A stretch of 11,805 bases of DNA from Myxococcaceae bacterium (lineage in GTDB: Bacteria > Myxococcota > Myxococcia > Myxococcales > Myxococcaceae): positions 1 through 11,805 of the forward strand of contig JAGSPQ010000030.1 of assembly GCA_018262385.1 (NCBI GenBank), written 5' to 3'. The translations under genes were made by a program, and so were the position numbers. A model generated the notes under the pieces. It searched no databases, was not told where the DNA came from, and was given only the letters and a program-made list of their open reading frames with translations. Shown here piece after piece: positions 1 to 6,452 of this stretch (position 1 is the first letter of the stretch; every line of letters begins with the position of its first letter).

Positions 1-23
1 ATCACCCCAACCGAACTCGGGGG

Positions 24-2243
24 TCAGATCCGCTCGACGGAGTGCACCCCGTTGAGCTTCTCGATGCTGCGCATCAGCTCGGTCAGCTGCTTCAGATCGC
101 TGATCGTCACTTCGAAGGTGTTCACCGCGCGGTCGTCTCCGGTCGCGCGGCAGTTGGCCTGCGAGATGTTGACGCCCTTCTTCGAGAAGGTGTTGGTGAT
201 GTCCGCCAGCAGGCCAGGGCGATCCGCGGTCATCACCCGCAGGGTCACCGAGCGCTTGAAGTCGCCGCGCACGTCCCACGCGACGTCCACCCGCCGCTCG
301 GGATCAGTGGCCAGCGCCTTCTCGCAGCCCGCGGTGTGAACGGTGACGCCGCGGCCGCGGGTGATGAAGCCGGCGATCGGATCTCCGGGCACCGGGTTGC
401 AGCAGCGGGCGAAGCGCACCAGCACGTCGTCGACCCCGCCGATGGTGACCCCGGTCTTCGAGGGCTTGCCGACCAGCTTCCGGGCCAGATCGCCGACCGA
501 CGGCAGCCGCTGCATCGCCGAGAACAACCCGGGCGACTCGCCGTTGGCGGCCCGCACCGACTCTTTCGCCGCCGCCTCGCGCGTCTCGGCCACCTTCTCG
601 GGCGGCACCAGCTTCTCGATCACCTGGCTGGGCTGAACCTTGCCGTAGCCGATCGCGACCATCAGGTCGTCTTCGGTGCGAAACCCGAACGCCTCGGCGT
701 GCTTCTTCAGTTCGCCGGCCTTGATCGTCTTGTTGAGGTTGATCCCGAAGCGCTTGAACTCCTTGTCGGCCAGCTCGCGGCCCAGCTGCAGGCTCTTCTC
801 GCGCTGCTGCAGCTTGATGAAGCCGCGGATCTTCTGCTGGGCGCGGCTGGTCTTGACGAAGGTGAGCCAGTCTTTCGACGGGTGCGCCTGGGGGCTGGTG
901 AGCACCTCGAGCTGGTCGCCGTTCTTCAGCTTGTAGCGCAGCGGGACGATCTTCCCGTTCACCTTCGCGCCGACGCACTTGCTGCCGACGTCGGAGTGAA
1001 TCGCGTACGCGAAGTCCACCGGCGTCGCGCCGCGGGGCAGGCTCTTCACGTCGCCCTTGGGAGTGAAGACGAACACCTCGTCGGTGAAGAGATCGACCTT
1101 CACCGTATCGAGGAACTCTTTGGGATCCTTCAGATCCTGCTGCCACTCCATCAGCTGGCGCAGCCAGGCGAACTTCTCGTCGTCCTTCGAGATGACCGAC
1201 TTGCCTTCTTTGTAGACCCAGTGCGCCGCGATGCCTTCTTCGGCGATCCGGTGCATCTCCTCGGTGCGGATCTGCACCTCGACCCGCTCGGACAGGGGGC
1301 CGATCACGGTCGTGTGGAGCGACTGGTACATGTTCGGCTTGGGGATCGCGATGAAGTCCTTGAACCGCCCCGGCACCGGCTTCCACAGCTGGTGCACCAT
1401 CCCCAGCGCCTCGTAGCAGGCGCCGATCGACGGCACGACGATCCGGAAGGCGATCAGGTCGGGCACCTGCTCGAACTCGATCCCCTGCCCCCGCATTTTC
1501 TTGAAGATGCTGTAGAGGTGCTTGAAGCGCCCCGAGACCTTCCCCGGGATGTTGCGCTCCTTCAGCTGCGTCTCCATCAGCGAGATCACGTCCTCGATGA
1601 ACTTCTCGCGGTCCTTCCGACGGCGCGCGATCTTCTCGGTCAGCTCGGCGAAGTCGTTGGGCTTGAGGTACTTGAACGACAGGTCCTCGAGCTCGGTCTT
1701 GATCCAGCTGATCCCGAGGCGGTTGGCCAGCGGCGCGTAGATGTCGAGCGTCTCCTGGGCGATCCGCGCCTGCTTCTCTTCCTTCATGTGATCCAGCGTC
1801 CGCATGTTGTGGGTGCGGTCGGCCAGCTTCACCAGGATGACCCGGATGTCCTGGGCCATCGCGATGATCATCTTGCGGAAGTTCTCCGCCTGCTTCTCTT
1901 CCTGCGACAGCTGCGCCGAGGCCGAGAACTTCGACAGCTTGGTGACCCCGTCGACGATCGCGGTCACCTCGTCGCCGAACAGTTCGCGGATTTCGTCAGT
2001 GGTGGCGAGGGTGTCTTCGACGGTGTCGTGCAGCAAACCGGACACGATCGACGCCTCATCCAGCTTCAACTGCGCAAGCAGTCCAGCCACCTCCAACGGG
2101 TGGATCAGGTACGGCTCTCCAGACTTCCGAATCTGCCCCTGGTGGACCTTCGCCGAGTAGACGTAGGCCTTTTTGATGATGTCGAGATCGGGATCGGGGT
2201 GATAGGCGGCGACGCGCTGAAGAATGTCGTTAAGACGGATCAA
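24..2243 (-). CDS. rel: Bifunctional (p)ppGpp synthetase/hydrolase Rel (RelA/SpoT family)
   Basis: Makes (p)ppGpp from ATP and GTP/GDP during starvation and also degrades it; cytoplasmic, ribosome-associated. With the start used here it has 739 residues. Seen in order: HD hydrolase domain (about 12-165) with H48, H72-D73, E76-D77 and the KLADRTHN block at 139-146; synthetase domain (about 230-345) with GRFKHLYSIFKKM, the RFKD motif at 293-296 and YQSLHTTV; TGS domain (about 390-450); a C-terminal Cys/His zinc-finger region (CC 614-615, H636, C640); and an ACT domain (about 665-739). RFKD, rather than the EFDD of RelA, marks the bifunctional type, and the intact HD residues agree. The start is uncertain. 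The frame opens at a TTG at 2282, with a GTG at 2264 and a TTG at 2243. I chose 2243 because its product begins MIRLNDIL, the N-terminus expected for this family. No clear ribosome binding site decides it. It is divergent from the zinc-ribbon FHA gene. Confidence 0.96.
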   Translation of the reverse strand: MIRLNDILQRVAAYHPDPDLDIIKKAYVYSAKVHQGQIRKSGEPYLIHPLEVAGLLAQLKLDEASIVSGLLHDTVEDTLATTDEIRELFGDEVTAIVDGVTKLSKFSASAQLSQEEKQAENFRKMIIAMAQDIRVILVKLADRTHNMRTLDHMKEEKQARIAQETLDIYAPLANRLGISWIKTELEDLSFKYLKPNDFAELTEKIARRRKDREKFIEDVISLMETQLKERNIPGKVSGRFKHLYSIFKKMRGQGIEFEQVPDLIAFRIVVPSIGACYEALGMVHQLWKPVPGRFKDFIAIPKPNMYQSLHTTVIGPLSERVEVQIRTEEMHRIAEEGIAAHWVYKEGKSVISKDDEKFAWLRQLMEWQQDLKDPKEFLDTVKVDLFTDEVFVFTPKGDVKSLPRGATPVDFAYAIHSDVGSKCVGAKVNGKIVPLRYKLKNGDQLEVLTSPQAHPSKDWLTFVKTSRAQQKIRGFIKLQQREKSLQLGRELADKEFKRFGINLNKTIKAGELKKHAEAFGFRTEDDLMVAIGYGKVQPSQVIEKLVPPEKVAETREAAAKESVRAANGESPGLFSAMQRLPSVGDLARKLVGKPSKTGVTIGGVDDVLVRFARCCNPVPGDPIAGFITRGRGVTVHTAGCEKALATDPERRVDVAWDVRGDFKRSVTLRVMTADRPGLLADITNTFSKKGVNISQANCRATGDDRAVNTFEVTISDLKQLTELMRSIEKLNGVHSVERI

Positions 2244-2253
2244 AGGCCCAGCA

Positions 2254-2282
2254 ATCGTAACCACACAGTGCCAGCACGGCAA
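2254..2282 (-). promoter_or_regulatory. Possible sigma-70-like promoter of rel
   Basis: On the minus strand TTGCCG (2282-2277) is followed after 17 bases by TACGAT (2259-2254). Each box matches 4 of 6 consensus bases. Transcription would begin near 2247, only a few bases before the TTG at 2243. That would imply a nearly leaderless mRNA and would exclude the upstream starts at 2282 and 2264. The match is weak and not decisive. Confidence 0.25.
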
Positions 2283-2359
2283 CGCCGCCGCATCGCGTCA
2301 GGCTCGTGCTTGACCTTGCGCAGATGTCGGGATTCGTTGACTATCCCCCGCCGAAAATC

Positions 2360-3385
2360 ATGGCAGCCCTGCTCAAATCCCATCTTGGTGTTGTCTGCCC
2401 CGCCTGCGACTTTTTGAATGTCGTGGCAGCGGCAAAGTGCATGTCGTGTGGGAGCGCGACCGACGGTCCCAGCCCGCCGGCGGCGATGCCCCAGACCGAC
2501 AAGCACCTGGCCCACGTGCCTGAGCCGGTGGCTCCGGCGTCGGTGCCCCCGGGGCTGAAGCGGGCCAACTCCGTTCCGGCCTTGGCGGCGGTGCCGGACC
2601 CGCAGACCATCCCCACTCCGCCCCCGGAGGTGTCGCCTCCCCACCCGGCGCCGACCGGAGCGATGAAGTCGCTCGCCGGCGCCCCGCCCCGCCCCACTTT
2701 TCAGTCTTCCTCGACCCCCGTCCCCCAGCCGGTGGCCGAAGGCCCGAAGTTCGGGCTGACGGTGCTGGCGGGCCCGGCGCGGGGCCAGCGGTTCCGGCTC
2801 GGAGCCAAGGGCGCCCAGGTCGGCCGCAGCCGGGGGGTGATCCTGTTCCCCGACGATCCGTTCGTCTCGCCCCTGCACGGCACCTTCACCCTGCGCGAGG
2901 GAAAGCTGTTCGTGCGTGACGAAGAGAGCACCTCGGGGATCTACGTCAGCATCACCGGCCAGGAGACGATCCCCGCCGACAGCTTCTTCGCCACCGGCCT
3001 GCGGCTGTTCCACTACGTGGGCGCGCTCGAGCCGGCCCCGCCGTTCGTCCCCGGCCGGCTGCAGATCTACGGCGCTCCGATTCCGGCCAACCAGGTCCAC
3101 TACTCGGTGGAAGAGATCCTGCTCGGCGGGCGCCCGGGCCGGGCGGTGATCACCGGCGGGCCGATTCTCACCATCGGCCAGAGCAAGTGCGATCTGTCTT
3201 TCCCCGCCGACGATGGCCTCGCCACCCGCCACTGCGAGCTGTCTCCGATGCCGACCGGGGCGATGATCCGCGATCTGTCGGGAGGCCTGGGGACCTACGT
3301 CCGGGTCACCGGCGAGCGGGCGCTGAAGACGGGCGATCGGATGCGCATCGGCCAGCAGACGCTGCAGGTCGAGCTGCTCAGCTAA
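2360..3385 (+). CDS. Zinc-ribbon protein with two FHA domains
   Basis: A 341-residue cytoplasmic protein, probably a reader or scaffold in Ser/Thr phosphorylation signalling. Seen: an N-terminal zinc ribbon CPAC-x10-CMSC (C13, C16, C27, C30); a Pro/Ala-rich flexible linker (about 33-130); then two FHA-like segments. FHA-a (about 132-222) keeps GR at 155-156 and S170-P-L-H173, but the usual Asn-Gly is Ser-Gly at 192-193. FHA-b (about 241-341) is more degenerate: GR is GQ, SxxH is A-T-R-H, and NGT is LGT. Phosphothreonine binding, if any, is therefore most likely through FHA-a. A longer reading begins at GTG 2306, and an ATG lies at 2324. I chose ATG 2360 because the zinc ribbon follows it directly, but no good ribosome binding site supports any of the three. 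It is convergent with the kinase, with 4 bases between the stop codons, which suggests the kinase is a partner. No known name fits. Confidence 0.88.
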   Translation: MAALLKSHLGVVCPACDFLNVVAAAKCMSCGSATDGPSPPAAMPQTDKHLAHVPEPVAPASVPPGLKRANSVPALAAVPDPQTIPTPPPEVSPPHPAPTGAMKSLAGAPPRPTFQSSSTPVPQPVAEGPKFGLTVLAGPARGQRFRLGAKGAQVGRSRGVILFPDDPFVSPLHGTFTLREGKLFVRDEESTSGIYVSITGQETIPADSFFATGLRLFHYVGALEPAPPFVPGRLQIYGAPIPANQVHYSVEEILLGGRPGRAVITGGPILTIGQSKCDLSFPADDGLATRHCELSPMPTGAMIRDLSGGLGTYVRVTGERALKTGDRMRIGQQTLQVELLS

Positions 3386-3389
3386 CCGC

Positions 3390-5105
3390 TCAGGGCGGCA
3401 TCACCTGGTCGATGTACGCGCGGGCCTTCGAGGTCGGCGCATCGGCCAGGTGCCGGCCCCACCAGTTCTTCGCTTCGGCCACTTCGTCCTGCTGGTAGTA
3501 GAGCTCGCCCAGCTTCAGCGCCAGCTCGGGCGCCGGATCGCGCGAGAAGGCTTCCTTGTACTTGGTGATCGCCATCCCCGAGTCGCCGCGCCGCCAGGCC
3601 GCGTCGCCGTCGTGGTTGAGCCGGCTGGACGCGGCGGGATCGCGCATCGCCTCGGGCACCTGCTGCTCCCAGAGCCGATCGAGATCGATCGGAGGCGCGG
3701 CGTTGGGGTCCTTGATCTTCACCGGCGCGTTGGGAGGCGGAACGAAGGCCTGCTCTTCCTCCTTCTGCTTCATCACCGTGCGGATGAACGCGCCCGCGAC
3801 GCCGATCGCGATCAGCACCAGCACCACGGTGACGATCTTGAACGCCAGGCCGCTGCGATCGGGACGGCGGCCGACCGGATCGGTGGAGTCCAGCCCGACG
3901 ATCGCCGCTCCGCCGGGACGGTAGCGCTCGTGGTGGGCGGTGCGGTCGACGTGGCCGTGCCGCACCGACCTGGCCACCGAGGGGTCGGCGCGCTGGGTGG
4001 TGTCCTGGCCCCAGCCCGGATCGCCTCCCATCGGGTGGCTGGTGACGCGGGTCTCCTGCTGCTCGACCGGCGTCACCACCCGTCGGGGCGAGCCCTGGCT
4101 GGTGGACGAGCGGCGGGTCGAACGGCCGCCTCCCCGGCTCTCCTTGTCGATCGCGAGCAGCTCGGCGCGAAACTGGTCGGCCGTCTGGGGGCGGTCGTCG
4201 GGGCTCTTGGCGAGCGTCTTCATGATCAGCCGCTCGAGCTGAGGGCTGATCCGCGCCTCGGGGCGGCGGCGGGAAGGCAGCGGCGGCTGCTCGGTGAGGT
4301 GCTTGGTGGCGAAGCCGACCGCCGACTCGGAGTCGAACGGCAGCATCCCGGTGGTCAGCTGGTAGAGGATCACTCCGACCGCGTACAGATCGCTGCGGTG
4401 ATCGAGGGTCGCGCCGCGGGCCTGCTCGGGCGACATGTACTCGGGGGTGCCGCAGACGAAGCCGGCGCGGGTCAGCGCGGGGCCGTCTTCACCCGAGGAA
4501 TCAGTGATCTTGGCGATCCCGAAGTCGAGCACCTTGACGAAGTCGGCCTCGCCGCGGCGCTGCTCGACCATGATGTTCTCGGGCTTCAGGTCGCGGTGAA
4601 TCACCCCCGCGCCGTGAGCATCGGACAGCGCCGAGAGCACCTGGCTGACGATCCGGATCACCCGCGACTCGGGCAGCGGCCACTCGCGCGAGAGGATGTG
4701 GTGCAGATCCTTGCCCGAGACGTATTCCATCGCGATGTACATCGCGCCGTCTTCGGCCTGGCCGAAGTCGAGGATCGAGATCGAGTTGGCGTGGTTCAGC
4801 CGGCTGGCCGCCTTCGCCTCCCGCTGAAAGCGCGCCACGGTGCGCTCGTCGGAGAGCAGCGCCTGCCGCAACACCTTGAGCACCACCGGCTTTTCGAGGA
4901 CGAGCTGGGTGGCCTTGTAGACCTTCCCCATCCCCCCTTCGCCAATCAACGCCTCGACGCGGTATTTCCGAGCGACGGTCTTGCCGATGTAGTCGTCGGA
5001 TGCCACGGGGGGAGCCCAACTTTTCCACGGCTGGCGGTTAATCGCCAACGAAGTGTTCTCATCGAGACGAACCTCGCCCTTTGGCGCGGGCTTGATATAG
5101 CTCAC
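3390..5105 (-). CDS. Transmembrane Ser/Thr protein kinase (Hanks type) with C-terminal TPR-like region
   Basis: Phosphorylates Ser/Thr on partner proteins and often itself; probably anchored in the inner membrane. As read from GTG 5105 (571 residues): kinase domain about 49-318 with glycine loop GEGGMG (55-60), ATP lysine K77, C-helix glutamate E96, HRDLKPEN (170-177, catalytic D172), DFG (194-196) and GTPEYMSPEQ (219-228). All catalytic residues are present, so it should be active. A basic Ser/Thr/Gly-rich linker (about 322-418) leads to one membrane helix (about 422-443). After it comes a 125-residue tail, presumably periplasmic, whose last 75 residues look like TPR helices (DAAWRRGDSGMAITKYKEAF, then KLGELYYQQDEVAEAKNWW). 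The start is unsure. GTG 5105 lies only 9 bases from the divergent FHA gene; TTG 5048 and GTG 5006 are in frame, and the latter gives MASDDYIGKTVARKYR, a common kinase opening. The two flanking FHA genes are likely functional partners. Confidence 0.96.
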   Translation of the reverse strand: MSYIKPAPKGEVRLDENTSLAINRQPWKSWAPPVASDDYIGKTVARKYRVEALIGEGGMGKVYKATQLVLEKPVVLKVLRQALLSDERTVARFQREAKAASRLNHANSISILDFGQAEDGAMYIAMEYVSGKDLHHILSREWPLPESRVIRIVSQVLSALSDAHGAGVIHRDLKPENIMVEQRRGEADFVKVLDFGIAKITDSSGEDGPALTRAGFVCGTPEYMSPEQARGATLDHRSDLYAVGVILYQLTTGMLPFDSESAVGFATKHLTEQPPLPSRRRPEARISPQLERLIMKTLAKSPDDRPQTADQFRAELLAIDKESRGGGRSTRRSSTSQGSPRRVVTPVEQQETRVTSHPMGGDPGWGQDTTQRADPSVARSVRHGHVDRTAHHERYRPGGAAIVGLDSTDPVGRRPDRSGLAFKIVTVVLVLIAIGVAGAFIRTVMKQKEEEQAFVPPPNAPVKIKDPNAAPPIDLDRLWEQQVPEAMRDPAASSRLNHDGDAAWRRGDSGMAITKYKEAFSRDPAPELALKLGELYYQQDEVAEAKNWWGRHLADAPTSKARAYIDQVMPP

Positions 5106-5114
5106 GGCCCGGAA

Positions 5115-5759
5115 ATGGCTCCCGCACCACGCCCTCGCGTAGCAATTCGCGTCGTCCGCGCCGACGGGGGTCCTGAGGCGCTGATCCCGATGCGCGGCGA
5201 CGTGCTGCTCGCCGGCCGCCAGGGCGACCTGTCGCTGCCGGATGATCCGTTCGTCGCCGAGACCCAGGTGCGCTTCTTCTTCTCCGGCTCGCGGCTGGCG
5301 ATCGAAGACGTGGGCGGCGGCAACGGGGTGTTCACCCGGCTGCGCTCCGAGCGCGAGCTGTCGGTGGGCGGAGAGGTGCGGCTGGGCCGTCAGCGGATGG
5401 TGCTCGAGCCGATTCCCGCGCTGGCCCCTGCCGCCGATGGCGCGACCGCCTGGGGTTCCCCCGACATGGGCTTCCGCTTCCGCCTGGTCCAGCTGCTCGA
5501 GGGCGGCGTGCGCGGGGGCGCGTTCCCGCTCAAAGACGGGGAGAACATGCTCGGCCGCGAGCTGGGCGACATCACCTTCCCCACCGACGGGTTCATCTCA
5601 GGCCGGCACGCGGTGCTGACCGTCGCCCAGGATCGGCTGATGGTCCGGGATCTCGGCTCGTCGAACGGGACGTTCTTGCGGCTGACCGCTCCGGCGTTCG
5701 TCGACAACGGCGATCAGTTCCTGATCGGCCGCCAGCTGGTCCGGGTCGAGCTCCAGTAG
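5115..5759 (+). CDS. Double-FHA-domain protein
   Basis: A 214-residue cytoplasmic protein consisting of two FHA domains and a short linker; probably binds phosphothreonine, perhaps on the adjacent kinase or its substrates. FHA-1 (about 8-98) has GR at 34-35 and NG at 70-71 but lacks SxxH (A48-E-T-Q51). FHA-2 (about 118-214) is canonical: LGR at 146-148, S162-G-R-H165 and S183-N-G-T186. The open frame continues far upstream, antisense to the kinase, but the FHA fold begins only here. ATG 5115 is the first sensible start, with a weak GGA just before it. It resembles the zinc-ribbon FHA gene: both carry P-D-D-P-F-V after the first GR, a tandem FHA layout, and similar endings (RQLVRVELQ versus QQTLQVELLS). 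That suggests duplication. It diverges from the kinase across a 9-base gap as annotated, so either a promoter lies inside the other gene or the kinase starts further in. Confidence 0.92.
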   Translation: MAPAPRPRVAIRVVRADGGPEALIPMRGDVLLAGRQGDLSLPDDPFVAETQVRFFFSGSRLAIEDVGGGNGVFTRLRSERELSVGGEVRLGRQRMVLEPIPALAPAADGATAWGSPDMGFRFRLVQLLEGGVRGGAFPLKDGENMLGRELGDITFPTDGFISGRHAVLTVAQDRLMVRDLGSSNGTFLRLTAPAFVDNGDQFLIGRQLVRVELQ

Positions 5760-5984
5760 CCGCCGGCCCGCGCGGCCGCAAACCGTCGATCGAGTTCCGC
5801 GCCGGGAGCTGCCGCCGCTCAACGGTGGCAGCCCTGCCCCCGCAGTCAGGAAGGCGTCGAGGAAGGCCTCGGAGCGGGTGGGCAGGTAGCGCCGTCGGTG
5901 CCCCGCATCTTTCTCGACGTGCACCGGCAGGCCACGCCTGCAGGCGCAGCCGAGCCGGAAGAGGGCGCAGAAGCTGCGCCCGCC
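5760..5984. other. Convergent intergenic region
   Basis: This 225-base gap between the stops of the FHA gene and dksA holds no gene I can support. Minus-strand frames here have no recognisable domain. It contains the hairpin beside dksA listed separately. Just after the FHA stop there is a short GC-rich inverted repeat, CGGCC-N5-GGCCG at 5764-5778, without a T tract. Confidence 0.6.
5963..5981 (-). terminator. Candidate hairpin terminator of dksA
   Basis: A perfect 8-base stem with a 3-base loop, GGGCGCAG-AAG-CTGCGCCC on the plus strand, begins 3 bases beyond the dksA stop codon. Read on the minus strand it is followed by TCTTCC, only a weak U tract. It may act as a terminator or an mRNA-stabilising 3' hairpin. 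Confidence 0.5.
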
Positions 5985-6347
5985 TCAGCCGTACGACTTT
6001 TCTTTCTTTTCCTGCTCTTCCTTGCAGCGAATGCAGAGCGTGGTGACCGGCCGCGCCTCGAGGCGCTTGGCGCTGATCGGCTCTTCGCACCGCTCGCAGA
6101 CGCCGAACGTGCCGTCTTCGATGCGGGCGAGGGCCTTCTCGATCTTCTTGAGCAGGAACTTCTCCCGGTCACGAAGACGGAACACCATGCTCTGCGCGTA
6201 CTCGCTCGAAGCGAGGTCGATTTCGTCGGGGAGGTCGTCCGTGTCGAAGTTGGACTCCTCCATCAACGTCTTCTTCGCACTCTGAAGAAGCGCCAACTTG
6301 CTGTCTTCGAGCATCTTTTTGAAACGCTTCAGTTCCTTCTGATTCAC
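5985..6347 (-). CDS. dksA: DksA/TraR-family RNA polymerase-binding transcription factor
   Basis: Binds the RNA polymerase secondary channel and, with (p)ppGpp, resets promoter choice in the stringent response. The product has 120 residues, shorter than the about 150 of E. coli DksA. An N-terminal coiled-coil part (about 1-80) carries the tip motif D41-E-I-D44-L-A46, which matches the DxxDxA signature needed for activity. The C-terminal zinc finger has C84-x2-C87 and C105-x2-C108, so it is the four-cysteine type. The frame stays open to a TTG at 6383, but GTG 6347 is chosen: its product begins MNQKELKRF as in relatives, and AAGGGGG (6362-6356) sits 8 bases upstream as a ribosome binding site. 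It shares a divergent promoter region with the diadenylate cyclase gene. Rel, the enzyme that makes its co-factor, is encoded on the same strand about 3.7 kb away. Confidence 0.95.
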   Translation of the reverse strand: MNQKELKRFKKMLEDSKLALLQSAKKTLMEESNFDTDDLPDEIDLASSEYAQSMVFRLRDREKFLLKKIEKALARIEDGTFGVCERCEEPISAKRLEARPVTTLCIRCKEEQEKKEKSYG

Positions 6348-6386
6348 GAGAGCGGCCCCCTTCGTGTGCCAAAAAAAGGCCAAACA

Positions 6387-6415
6387 GCATTAGACAGCGG
6401 GTTGTTCTGTGTCAA
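6387..6415 (-). promoter_or_regulatory. Sigma-70-type promoter of dksA
   Basis: On the minus strand a perfect TTGACA (6415-6410) is followed by TAATGC (6392-6387) at 17-base spacing, or by the better-matching TCTAAT (6394-6389) at 15. The stretch is clearly AT-richer than the surrounding genes. It sits about 40 bases upstream of the GTG start of dksA, which fits a housekeeping promoter. Confidence 0.6.
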
Positions 6416-6452
6416 GGTGAGTCATTCCTAAGTATCCGAAACGCCTCCTGAA

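Noticed and set aside
5..23. Small inverted repeat just beyond the rel stop as a terminator
   Set aside because: The stem is short and bulged (CCG/CGG plus CCC/GGG), and the window ends before a T tract could be seen.
304..1386. 360-codon second frame on the same strand as rel
   Set aside because: It lies entirely inside rel, is Arg/Gly/Ala rich and has no recognisable domain.
2270..2280. GCCAGCACGGC shared with 11502-11512, both upstream of genes
   Set aside because: An 11-base match in GC-rich DNA is weak, only two copies are seen, and the positions relative to the genes differ; a sigma-54 reading does not fit the -12 GC.
2310..2342. TTGACC and TTGACT as promoter boxes for the zinc-ribbon FHA gene
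   Set aside because: No acceptable -10 box follows either at 15-19 bases.
42..2417. 791-codon open frame antisense to rel
   Set aside because: It mirrors rel codon by codon, is rich in Arg/Leu/Asp/His/Gly without any domain, and is explained by GC-biased third positions leaving the antisense frame open.
3450..5759. 769-codon open frame spanning the antisense of the kinase and the FHA gene
   Set aside because: Only the last 214 codons (from 5115) encode a recognisable FHA protein; the rest is a shadow of the kinase.
5598..5924. Possible small minus-strand gene after dksA (begins MHVEKDAGHRRR)
   Set aside because: It runs into the FHA gene, has no family resemblance and no ribosome binding site; the gap is better left as intergenic.
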